Assembly: GCA_031002005.1 (NCBI GenBank)
Contig: JARYHS010009186.1
Location: forward strand, 256,709,199-256,773,198
Length of the DNA: 64,000 bases
Source: Vandiemenella viatica
Lineage: Eukaryota; Arthropoda; Insecta; Orthoptera; Morabidae
Reading direction: 5' to 3'
Position numbers and translations under genes: made by a program. The notes below the pieces were generated by a model that did no database searches, was not told the DNA's origin, and saw only the letters and a list, made by a program, of their open reading frames with translations. Shown piece by piece: positions 32,566-45,431 of this stretch; positions within the stretch are counted from its first letter, which is position 1, and every line of letters begins with the position of its first letter.

Positions 32566-35500
32566 GTATTTAAGATTATTTCCTCTTCCTTGATGGATTT
32601 AGAGTCTGAATTTAAAGTAATGTTGTTGCAAATATGTTTTTTCAACAAAATCTACCTCTCGTAACCTCTGATTATGACAAATGTTTATATAATTCGACCT
32701 TTTTGTTTGGAAGAAAGTGCAAAATCGGCTTAGAATTTGTTTAAGACTGTATTACTTTACTTCACTTAGGTGTAACTGCTGTTTTATGTTGAAATCACTT
32801 TTACTGAATGACGTATATGGCTTTGACGTTACTTTTTACAGGTCTGCGATATTGGCTGAGGTACAAACAAGGGGCAACGCTAAACTCCCGTCCTGCAAAT
32901 CAGTTGTGGTTTTAGGTATGTATATCGGCATGTTCGATACTTGTGTTGAAACTACAGCCATATATTTGATATTTAGACTGAATTATGCTGTAAGAACCAC
33001 CCGTAATTCTTTATTCATATATAGATATTTGGTTCTAAAAGTGTGTGATTCCGCCGGTTTAGGTGTTACTTGCTTTGGAAGACGCTACTGAATGCTGTTG
33101 TATTTAGTGCAGTTGAGAGTTTTATTTTCTTGTGGCATTAGTAACATGTTATGGTTTGATTGAAATTCATTTTGGACCAGAATGTCTGATACTCTGTGGT
33201 GGAGCATAAACCATGCCCCTCACTGTGACACAGGTGGCATGTTGTGACATCATTATCTGTAAGTTGTTCCAACGGTATCTTGTATGCATAATTATCAGTA
33301 AAATTAACCATTTGGTTATAACAATTACTTTATAATTGGAGATATCTTGTTAACCATGTGGAAACAGTACTGATTTATCTTTTATGTATTTTGTATGGCA
33401 CAAGGATACAAAGATAGTAATTATTCTGAATTATAATTGATGGAATATGAGTTAGATATTTTGACAGATTGATGTTAAAAAATTGCAGCTATTCTTTTGC
33501 CTCTGTAGTTGTTTCATGTAGCTACTGGGAGTGTACAACGTAAAGTGTCATTGTTTTATTTTGTGGTTTGCATTTAGAGGAAATGTTCTCTATTATATTG
33601 GTGTGTCTTTAATATGGATGTTGGGGGATATTAGAGATCGGAATGCTATTATAACAACTTTTTGCTATAGTAGTGATACTGCTACAACAATTTTCTGCCA
33701 CTTTTTTTTTTGCTGTCGTCAGTTTTTAGACTGGTTTGATGCAATCCTCCATCCCTTCCTATCCTGTGCTAACCTCTTCATTACTACATACCACTTACAA
33801 CCCACGTCCTAATTATCTACTTCATATATTCTAATCTTTGTCTACCTCTACAGTTCTTACCTTCGACTGTTCCCTCCACTAACAGATTATCCAATCCAGC
33901 ATGTATCAAAATATGACCTACCAGCCTGTCTCATTTTCTCACCCATCATTTCCAAAACTCGTTCATTTCTTACTTTGTCTGTCCACCTAATTTTCAGCAT
34001 TCTTCTGTAGCACCACATTTCAAATGCTTCAAGTTTCTTTCTTTCCAGTATTCCTAAAGTCCATGTTTCGCTACCGTAAAGTGCTGTGCTCCACACATAG
34101 AGTTTTAAAAAGTTCTTTCTAATTCCTAGATCAATATTTGAAACTAAAAGGTTTCTATTTTTCATGAAAGCTCTTTTTGCTAGTGCTATTCTGCTTTTAA
34201 CATCATTCCTGCTTCGGCCATCGGTAGTAATTTTCCTTCCGAAGTAACAGAACTCACTCACTTCTCCTATTGCATCCGATCCCATTTTTATATTTAATCT
34301 GCTAGTATTGGTATCATTTCTGCTACATTTCATCACTTTTGTCTTACTTTGATTTATATTCAGTCCAAAATCTTCCTTCAGTATTTTGTTCATGCCATTC
34401 AGTAACTTCTCAATATCCTCAGCCCTCTCTGCTAACAAGACAATGTCATCAGCAAATCGTAGCATACTGATTTTTTCTCCCTGAAAACTTATGCCACATG
34501 GAAATTTTTCTTTGACTTTCTTCATTGCTTCTTCTACATACAACATGAATATTAACGGGGATAGACTACAACCTTGTCTCACATCATTTTTAACTGATGC
34601 ATGTGTCTCGTGATTCTCTACTTTTATTACAGCCACTTAATTCTTATATAGTTTGTAAAGTAGTCTTCTATCTCGATACTTTAGACCTGATTTCTTTAAA
34701 ATTTTGAACATCTTGTCCCACCTAACATTATCAAAAGCTTTTTCTAAATCAACAAATGCCATTAAAGTATTTTTGTTTTTCTTGATCCGCTCTTCAAGTA
34801 TTAATCTTAAAGCCAGAATTGCTTCCCTTGTACAGTGAATTTTCCTAAACCCAAACTGATTTTCTCCTACTATGTCTTCTACCTTCTTAGCTTAGCATTT
34901 CATATTACAGTACCTGGGTGACCGATCTTTGCTCGGTATCTTTCGATTTCTGTTCAATATCCAAGATTTTGAGTAAACTTTGATTAAAGTAAAAGGCTTG
35001 AAGGCTTCCTAGGCGTTTTGAGGTGCACAGTTAACCAAATAGAAGCTTAACTAACATCAGTAGGCTTACTGGTACCTGAAACTTCAACGTAATGAGGTTA
35101 GAGCCGTTTTCGAGAAACCAAATACAAAAATTGCTCCTTTATTTTTTATTTTTTTAAATCGTGTTAAAAACTTGAATAGCAAAGCGTTATCTACATATGA
35201 AATTTCATCAAAATCGCTAGATCCATTTGCGAGACCGCCTCATAAATTGCTTTCAAAGAAAAATGCTATTATTATGTTAAACAGAAATCTTAATGCCAGT
35301 CAGGGATTAATTAATGCTGCGAGATTTGTGTTAATTCAGGGCATTCTACGAAAACCCTTGATGATGGATTCTTATGTAACTCGACGAGACAAATCGAAAA
35401 TAAAGAATTTATTTTTCTGATACCTCAAGTGAAGAGGTTAGGATTAGATCCGGCCTGGACCAAAAAAAAATCCACCAAAAGCACTATGCCTATACGGTGG

Positions 35501-38500
35501 AAATGTACTTTCAATGTTTTATTTTGTTCCTAATGGTTGTTGTTAGGTTGAAATACAGCATGGACCAGGAGAAACGTCGTCAAATGCACAAGGAACTATA
35601 CCTATTACTGATTTTTGACATGCTATACCTCGTAAACCAAGCGAGATATCAAGAACATTTATTCTTTATTTTCGATATGTTTCGTCGCGTTCTATAAGAA
35701 TTCATCATCAGATTGTGACGTCACGGTAATGATAGAACATCATCAGTGCTAAATTCATTCACTCCGATAAAACTATGCTCATACCTCGCGTGGTAGTATT
35801 TAATGACAAACTAACAACCACTTTTTACGATCAAAAAGTAAACGATGATTACTTACCTTGTACCGGTAATATTATTTTCAAAGAAGTTTATCACCTCTGA
35901 CAAAACCAATCATAATTTTTTAATTATCTTCCTTTTTAAATGTTTTACAATTAAACTTGTAATGTTACTATTTCCACGCTTCAGCCAGTATACAAGAACT
36001 GTTTGTTTAAATATTCTTTGAAATCAGAGAGAATCTATTTGTAGGCTTTCTGGTACCTGAGTTGTCTACGAGATGGCGCTAGTGCCGTTTTCGATATATC
36101 TAGTGAAAAAATTGTTCGTATTTTGGAAACCCGCTTTTTTGTAGGGAAGACAACTATTTAGATAATTTTAAAAGTCAAAACATTATCTAAATATCAAATT
36201 TCATCCAAATCGTCGTAGCCGTTTCCGAGATCCGAAATATATATATATATATATACAAGAATTGCTCGTTTAAAGATATAAGATTGTACACTCAAAATGG
36301 TATGAGCATCTTGAGAGAAAATATTCAAACCAAACCCGGTGGTTGATTGATTTATTTGTTGCCCCGGCATTCAGGATAATATGGGTCACATCCCTGGTTT
36401 AGCTGCCTTAATTTTGTTTTCCATGACCTCCCAAAGTCAGTCTAAGTGAATGCGGTATGGCTTCTTCAGAAGGCTAACGACAAATTGTTCCCAATTTCTT
36501 CATTGCCCTTTCAGTTATGTGAGAATACTATCAGGGAATTGTGGATTCACCCAGATGTTTGTTTTCCAGCCTGTCCTTGTAACATCTCCATACTTTCTCT
36601 ACTCTTTAACTTAGAATTTTGCACACTAGTTTAATTTTTACCGTTGTGGAATTTGGGATCCGTATCGCATGGGATTGATTTACACATTAGAGAAAGTACA
36701 GAGGAGAGCCGCTCGATTCGTGACTGCTAGTTACAGTCCTTACGTAAGTGTCACATAGCTGATTCGTGGGTTGGGCTGGGATTGTTTGGCGGACAGACGA
36801 CTTCATTTGAATTTGCTGGAGAATATGTGAAAATCTTTGTTACGAATGCAACGAAATACTTCTTCCGCCAACCTATTTAGGTCGCAATGACAGGAGGGAT
36901 GAGATTAGAGAAATAAGATGCCGTACTGATTCATTTATGTATTCCTTCTTTCCTCGTTCTGTTCGAGATTGGAATCCACAGAATTAGGATTGGTGCTTAG
37001 CATCTCAGCCACCCACAGTATTTGTGATTTTCAGAATATAGATGTAGAAGTAGATTATAAACAAAGTTTTGAAAAATATGGGAGGATGAAAATGATTATA
37101 GTAGGTTTAGTGGGGTCGAAGAAAATATTTCTGTTTAGATAATCTTCATGGGGATCAAAAGAAGGGTGGCAACTCGTTGACACACTGAATTTTTGGATTT
37201 TTCTTTTCAGTGATTTGTGGAAGCAAAAAAAAAAAAAAAAAAAAATACTATTTGTCACTTTATTTCTGAAAATTCTGATCAAAATTTTCAAACTTACATT
37301 GGTTTGTAGCTGACTGAAGTTTATGGAAAACAGCATATTACAATATTTCTGGAGTTTATGGTTTTTTGATTAACTGAATGACTGATTTTGATGAAATTGA
37401 TCCTTCAGCAAATAATTTTTTTCAAACAAAAAATTATACGTATTATTCGATGCAGTTTTTCATGAATGGCATAATAAATATGTGGTGATAATTTTGAATT
37501 TTCAAAGATGCGATAATTTTTTCCAACTAATTTTGTGTATGTGTTTATTAGCGTATACCATTTGAAAAAAACAATTTTGCCAAACATAATGAACTCTATT
37601 TAAAGATAACCTATTACTGTTTATTTTTTTAAATGGTTTGAATTGCTTTTAATAAATAATTAGGATAGTAATCTGTGTACTGAACCCACAGTGCAGGAAA
37701 GTAACTCGCGCTTGACAATGCTGGTGTGTCTCCCTTTTCATAAATTTTCGATATTGTTTTTGTGAAACTGTAGGTTGTGATTCCAGTAAGATGACCTAAT
37801 TCGTACTGTTTCAGGTGATAATGAATCTGGAAAGACAACACTAATTGCTAAACTGCAGGGAGTTGAGGACCCAAAGAAAGGTTCAGGTTTAGAGTATGCG
37901 TATATTGATGTGAGAGATGAATATAGAGATGGTGAGTATTAGTAGTTGTGAAAGTCTCTTTGATTTGATTTTATATAACATTATAATTATTTTGCCTTTG
38001 TCTTTGATAGACCATACACGTTTAAGTGTGTGGGTGTTGGATGGAGACCCTGCACACGCACATCTCCTTCGATTTGCTCTCTCTGAGGAGAGTTTTCCAC
38101 ACACACTAATTATGTTTGTCGCTGCAATGACTACACCGTGGGGTATTCTGGATCAGCTGCAGACATGGGCATCTGTACTGCAAGACCATATAGACAAACT
38201 AAAGCTCAAGAGGGATGAGTTGCAAGAGTACAGGCAGAAATGTAAGATATAATTTTGTTCAAAATTCAATTTCACATATTGCTTATTCACTGCCTATTCA
38301 ATCAAAATATATTAAATTTTATCACATACATTTTACCTCTTTTAAGTATTCGGTTTAGTTTAAAATACAGTCAATATGCTTATGTTTTAAATTGTCAGAG
38401 ACCTGTTGTAAAAACAGTTGCTAATAAGGGTTATCTACCCATACCCGTACCTAACATTATCACTGGTTTCTGATCATTCAGAATGTGTGATATGGGTGTT

Positions 38501-39777
38501 TGTTTGTGCAATGACACAGTATACTCAAGTTTTTTCTGAGAAGCAACTTGAACTTAATGAGGCTTAGTTACAAATTTGCTGTTGCTTTTGTTTTTGTATT
38601 ATGTTGCATAAATGATAGCATGGAGAAAATATTATATGCAAATAAATTTTAATGTTACACTGTATCTATGGTCACATTCTGTAGTTTCCTGAAGCTTATT
38701 TTAGTCACTTTTTGAGAGTAGTTTTTAATAATGGTGCTATTATGACAGTGCTCTCAGGTTTTTACCAAAAAAAAAAAAAACCAAACACCAGTTTGTGAGC
38801 TAACCACCCAATTAGTGCAGAGTATTTAGCTTCCAAATGCCAGCAGCTTCTGATAAAAGATGAAACACGTAAGTTGTTTATATTTTTGCACACCAATTGA
38901 AGTGACGGCATGTTTTTGGATGGGAACGGCCTGAATCCCATCTGTCATCACATGCCAGCAGTACGATCATTTTAGTTTAATTGAAGATAATCAATTACTT
39001 TTTCCCACCAAACAATTGAAAGGTATCACAGGTAATTAAAGAAATGATAAAAGTGGTTACAAACGAGTTACAACTATATTTACAGTTACTTGCATGAATC
39101 CTTACATGCTTAAGATAGGCTGAAACAGGCTTCCATACACTCCATATGAAGTTACAAGTTTTACTTCAATACAACAACTTGCCTCCAAACAATGTGTGCA
39201 GTCGGCACTTCTAGCAACAGTGGACAAGGCGTATATTGGTGATGAGGCATGGAAAAATATTGGTGGAATAATTAAGAAACGTGCATGGAAGGAAAAAGAT
39301 GACCACGACCACAAATTGCTACTGGTGCAGGTGTTCCGTCACAATTAAACTAAATTACTAGGCACCCAATGAACACTGGCTAAATGGCTTAGCTGTTGCA
39401 AGCCCAATATTCTACAATACTAACTTAATTATGACAATATAATGTTACCCCAATACTACACAAAACTACAAGCGTGTGGAAACCCAATAATAATATAAAT
39501 CAGGTTACAAATATTAATACAATTAGTCAGGATACTTATGATTAATAAAATAATAATAATTCAATATTATTATTAATAATAGTAAAATTTAAAAAATGAT
39601 TGGTGGAGGGGAGGGTTAATGAGTGTCACAAAATACCAAGAAGAGTGTTGTATTGGCAAACTTAAACAAAAATGGCTTGGTTGTACCACTTAATGCAAGG
39701 AAAACATATAGCTAGGAAACTTGGTAGGTTAAATGTAACTCAGTAACATGTAAATACAAAATTTTCTGAAGACAGCA

Positions 39778-39810
<33 letters not shown>

Positions 39811-42800
39811 CTAAATATCTGCTACATTAATTCCTATAGCAATTGTCCGCAACCCAGAGAACAACAGATTTAAGAGAACAGAAAGCAGTAGGAAACGTTT
39901 GAAACTATCAAACAAGAATGTAATAGCTCCAAAGAGGGAAGTTGAAGATTATTACGTGATGGGGGGGGGGGGGGGGGATCACTCATTGATGCCTCTAGAA
40001 AAAGAACTGAGGGATATGAATTATAGATAACAAAGGAGAAAAGGTTTCAGACCATTTTTTAAAATCAGATACATTAAGTAATTGGCTCCCCATTCAGAAA
40101 CTATATATCAGTGGCTGAGAAGGAACTCTTCCATATAAGTAGAAATGAGTAGACTAAAAAATTTGAAATAGATCCTGTAGATATTATGAAAGAACATAAG
40201 GGGCTGGTGTCGATAATATAACTACAGATGTGTTAAAGATAGGTTGATATGTTATTGTTTAGATTGAGTCTAAAGACTTTATGGTTACCAAAGGCTGGAA
40301 AAGTGTATCATAGTACCGATCCATAAAGGAACGGTGACGATTAGGTTTTAAAATTACAGACCAATTAGTTTGACACCTGTGGTAGGTGAATTGATGGAGA
40401 GTGATATGCAGTGCAATGATGTGTGTGAGAAAAGATTTTTATTTGCATAACAGTAATGTGGATTCAGACTGGGATATTCATGTGAATCTCAGTTAGTGGG
40501 CATATTGCAAAAAAAAAAAAAAAAAAAAAATTCTGAACAAATGGACAAGGAAGGTCAAGTTGATAGTGTAGCACTAAATCTTTCTAAGGCATTTGATAGA
40601 GTGAGCCATACAATGGTGTTAAAGAAGGTAAAAACTTTTAGAGTGCATGCCATGTAGGGGAATTCTTAGAAGCTAGTAAGTCAATGAGTCAGGGTTGGAG
40701 ATGCTGTATCGATAGAGGTGGTTGTAAAAATGGGAGTACCACAGAGTATTGTATTGGGACCATTGCTATTCATTATTCTGATGAAATTGTTACACAGTGC
40801 TATTACAATTGGAGAGTGCTGTGAATAGGGGGATATGGATAGTATAATTAGCTGACTAAGGACAAGTTGGAATGAAGATGAATGCCAGTAACAGTCACCA
40901 TTAAGTGCACAGGTAAAATAATGGAGATTCTTTATGGATTGAAAGGTGGGGGATGGATTGCTTGTTGAAGATGTTAAGATAAATATCTTAGAAAAACATT
41001 TGATTGTAAACTCCGTTGGGCTTGTAGTATGAAGAGGTTTCAAAATCATTCATTTATTGGAGATAGTGATCAGGGAATATACCAGAAAATTAGGTTATAA
41101 AATCCTAGACCATTTCTTGAATATGGTGGAGAAGTATGGGACTTGTGGTTTGATTATGAAATACAAGGACAGCTCAATTTGTTTGTGGAAATTAGCACCA
41201 AACACTATTTGTAAAAGCTTTGATACAGTAGCTGGGAGAGGAATTTACTGATAGGCAGGAGACAGGCAAAGAAAATGCCAAGAATGTACAAGATGTATTC
41301 ATGATCAGGCTTGGCTAGATATTGGTAGAGGAATTGGGATAAGCACATAGAAGGGGAGAGGTGACCATTTCCATAAGATGACTCTTGAGTTAAGGCATAA
41401 GGTAGTGGGAAAATTTTCTTTTGTAGGTAAGTTATTTAGGGAATAGAATAAATTACCAACTGAAATAATGAATAGCTTACCCAAAATGCTGAAAGAATTC
41501 AGAATTAAGATTCACAACGGGAAGTAGTGGTTAGTAGTAATATTGCAATCAATACACTTACAAGATATTTTTAAAACAATATTTGATGGAATAGGAAAGT
41601 GAGCTTGTAGGGAAACTGGCTCTGGGATAGGATGCTTCATCACAATTAAATAAATTTAAGATTATAATGCTCACAATTATCTCTGCCTTCTTACAACAAT
41701 AGCCAGTTTGTAAATTTAATAAATGCATCATTCATAATGTCCCTTAACTCCATTCATACTAATCATGGAAGGTTAAACAAAAATTAAAGTTGTAACACTG
41801 GTTTCCTGAGCCTTTAACATTTTTGGAAATATCATGTTAACTAATATTCACTTCTTACTCCATTCAACTAACACTTAAGAATTCTGCATAACAAAGTTAA
41901 GCTGACCTCTGACATTGCTAACTAATATTCACTTCTTACTCCATTCAACTAACACTTAAGAATTCTGCATAACAAAGTTAAGCTGACCTCTGACATTGCT
42001 AAAAAAAAAAAAAAAAAAAAAATCATAGAAAAATGCAACATTTAAAATAAACAACATTGAACTTTGGCCGTAACCACTGAGTAACCAGATTGCTCAAATC
42101 TCAGTACTGATCAAACAGAATTGTGTCTGCCGGTCTGAATCATTTATCAACAGCCCATGTATCAGACATACTTTATACTTTTTAATTCTGCTCACACAAG
42201 ATCCTTTTGATTGACCATAAACTTGACACATTAACTTGATATAATACCTTAGTATACTATATTAAATGTAATTGGCATATCAACACATCCTGCAGACTAG
42301 ACATCCCCCAGGCCTTAATTTCCATTAATATCTTCCATCCTCACCCCTATACACCCATCACAATAGATTCATATATTTTTCAGAATTTTTCAATTATATT
42401 TTTATTTATCTATTTTTTATTAATATTATTATTTTTTTCAACCATTTTAATCTTTCTTATACTCTCGGTTATATTATTGTTGCTCGCCCCACCACCTCCG
42501 ATGGTCTGTTGTGTTCTATTAGTGGCTGCGTCGAACGCATGTCTTGCGCAAGACCGGCCACCTCTGTGTTAACTTGAAAAAGGGATTTTCACCCGAAATA
42601 TTGTTTTTTCTTTGTGTGTTTTGTGTTGCTGCTGCCCTCCTCCCATCAACTTTGGTGAGTGTTGAGTGTATTTACCCTTTCTTTTCCATGTAAATATTAC
42701 CTCGCGGCATTTCTTTCCTTTCATTGTTACCTATATTAAATGTAAACTTACTTTTGTGCCATCTTGGATATAAAGTTTAAACAAGAATAGAGAATTGAAT

Positions 42801-45386
42801 TATCACATACAATGATGATGAAGATTTATAAACACAGAGGAAAGAATGGAATTTTCTTTTAAACTAGATGTACAATCTGAATAATACCATGAATAAATGG
42901 CCCATTCTTCAACTTGCTGTAAATTATCATCCTTCATTCATAGCTTTTTTTATAGTAAAATATCCAATCTTGAAATATTTGCCTTAATTTGAACTGTCTG
43001 TCACTTTTGTAGATTTCTTCAGAAGACAATTAAAGGTTTGAATATGGAGTGTGAATTTCAATATAAGTTGCCAAAACCTTGGAGAAACCTCATTTTTCAG
43101 CACTTTACCCAGTTTCTTAACAAAGTATTAAACATGAAGGCAAAGATTAAAATGTAATGAATAGAAATTGTGGTATAAAAAATATTTTTCATTGAGAAAT
43201 TCGCATTTGTGTGCAAGAAACTAATATTCTGCATTTTCTTTTTTATCACCTGTCTCTAGACCAGATTGATTCAAACCTTCACCTCTTCCTATATTAAACT
43301 AATACCTTTATCTTATCATACCTCAATTATCTGCTTGACATTTTCTAATCTTGATCTACCTCTATAATTCCACCCCTCAATTATTCACTCCACTAACAAG
43401 TTAACCAATTCTGTATGTCTTAAAATGTACTGATCATTGTCTCAGTTGTATGGTTTCTCAAATTTGTTGGCAATAAGGAAGTATAGGGAAAGCAAACCAA
43501 TCGCATCACACATAAAAACATCAACACAATTAACAATTTTTCGGTAATAATCTTAGTCATGTTAGATGTGAGGCATATGGCAAGAGGAGACAGAGATGAA
43601 CAAGTTATGAAGGGAGGGGATAGAGGGAAGGAAGTTGAGCAATGAGAAATACTGGAAAGTATAATCTCTGTAACAGCTAGTAAAAGTAAAATAAAATAAG
43701 GATAAAAATAGTTGTTTTTTTTTTGGATTGGATAAAATATAAATAAATAAAAGAATAAACAAAATAAAACTTTAGATGCACATTTTTATAATTTTCTGCC
43801 TCTACAAATGTTTCTTTACTATACATGGTGTAAGTATTGGAATAAATATCTAATAATTTTTTGTGGTTACAAGACATGCAGTTATTAGTACAATGTATAT
43901 GAACTACTATTTACATTTTAAAACATGAAATATTCAATAAAATTTCAGTTGTGAAAAAATGGCAGGATTATGTAGAACCAGGTGATGAACTGGAACAAGG
44001 ATCTCCAATGAAGAGAACGTCAAGAAATCTTGAAGATGATGCTGCAGATATTCTACCACTAGGTGATGGAATATTGACTCGAAATCTTGGTTTAGATGTC
44101 GTTGTTGTCATAACAAAGGTAAGCATCAAAAGTTGTAGATTCTGATTTATGTTAATAGTGGAAAATATTTGAATATGTAATCAATTGGTGTCTAGAGAAA
44201 AAAATTTAGCTGCATTTTTTTTCACATTCTTATGCATGATATAAACTGTTTTGTATTCTAGACAGACTACATGACCACGCTGGAAAAGGATTTCGATTAT
44301 CGGGATGAACATTTTGATTTTATGCAACAGTGGATACGGAGATTCTGCCTACAACACGGGGCAGCTTTATTTTACACGTCAGCCAAGGAGGACAAAAACT
44401 GTGATTTGCTGTATAAATATCTTACACACAGAATATACGGATTTCCATTTCGAACTCCTGCCTTAGTCGTCGAAAAAGATGCAGTATTAATGTAAGTTCA
44501 AAATATTTTTTAAAAAGTGAATACTTTAAATTGTGAATTCTTTGTTTACCATCATCGTCAGTGTTAGTTACTAGAGTACAGTAGCATTAAGAAATGGTAG
44601 CAAATAGAAGGAATAAATTCAAAGTACACGCAAGCACATATTACTACAAATTGTTCCGTATGAAATTGTATTTGTGCCATCTATAAGATTAAAGACTGCT
44701 GTGTCAGCACTAATCAGGGCCGGTTTAAGGCTACCGCAGTTGCGGGGGGGGCCCAAGCTTGAGGGGACCCCGCCACGATCCCCTTCAAAATTTGTTCTTA
44801 CTTAACGAACAATTTACCTGCTAAAGTAAATAATCTAAAAATTTAGAATGTTAATAAGCTGCGTACACAATAGACGTTTTCGAAGCATTGAGTTCCACGT
44901 GAAGTTCTTCATCAGATTCAGTTTTGAGAAAGTCGTATCTGATGTAATCACAATAGGCCTATATATTTAAAGACGTGTATCGCTCTGAACATGTTTTAGC
45001 AATTTATGTAATTTTGTTCGAATAAACTCATTCATCTTTTGACGTTTCATATAAAAAGTTATTGGATTAAAATGTGTATGATTGCTGACGTGTTTCCAGT
45101 CTCAAAAACCTATATGTAATAGCATATAAAGGCAAGAAAATAAATGTTGTATACAAAAAGTGTAATTATAATAGCTATAAAATTGAATACAAAAACAATT
45201 TCATTTGACTTAATGGGCAGCAGGGCTTAGCCAGAAAAGAAAGTGACAGTAGTTTGGAGATCCATATGAGATGCATTGATTAATCACCAAAGACTCTGCG
45301 GAGTGGGTCCCATTCAGCTAATACTCAAAAAACTGCTGGCCCGTTTGTTCACAGATTTAGAGAAACCTCAGTCTGTCTCTTGTTGA

Positions 45387-45431
<45 letters not shown>

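Larger units (their letters stand above)
32916..37814 (+). other. Dlic intron 2 (4.9 kb) and its contents
   Basis: Holds a minus-strand LINE (33.7-34.9 kb), a partial family F copy (35.3-35.7 kb), a CR1-like LINE fragment (36.6-37.0 kb), an (AT)n run at about 36,238-36,255 and an A-run at about 37,227-37,245. A single GGTTTGATTGAAATTCATTT-TGGACCAGA block at about 33,155 is a stray copy of the TGGACCAG subrepeat. Confidence 0.8.
38242..43948 (+). other. Dlic intron 4 (5.7 kb) and its contents
   Basis: Contains two copies of the common LINE (39.1-39.4 kb and 39.8-41.7 kb), an 81-bp tandem duplication (41.8-42.0 kb), several A-runs (39,779-39,808; 40,509-40,530; 42,001-42,022), a G-run (39,961-39,977), a repeat shared with 62.6-62.9 kb, and a LINE 3' fragment at 43.2-43.4 kb. 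Confidence 0.8.
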
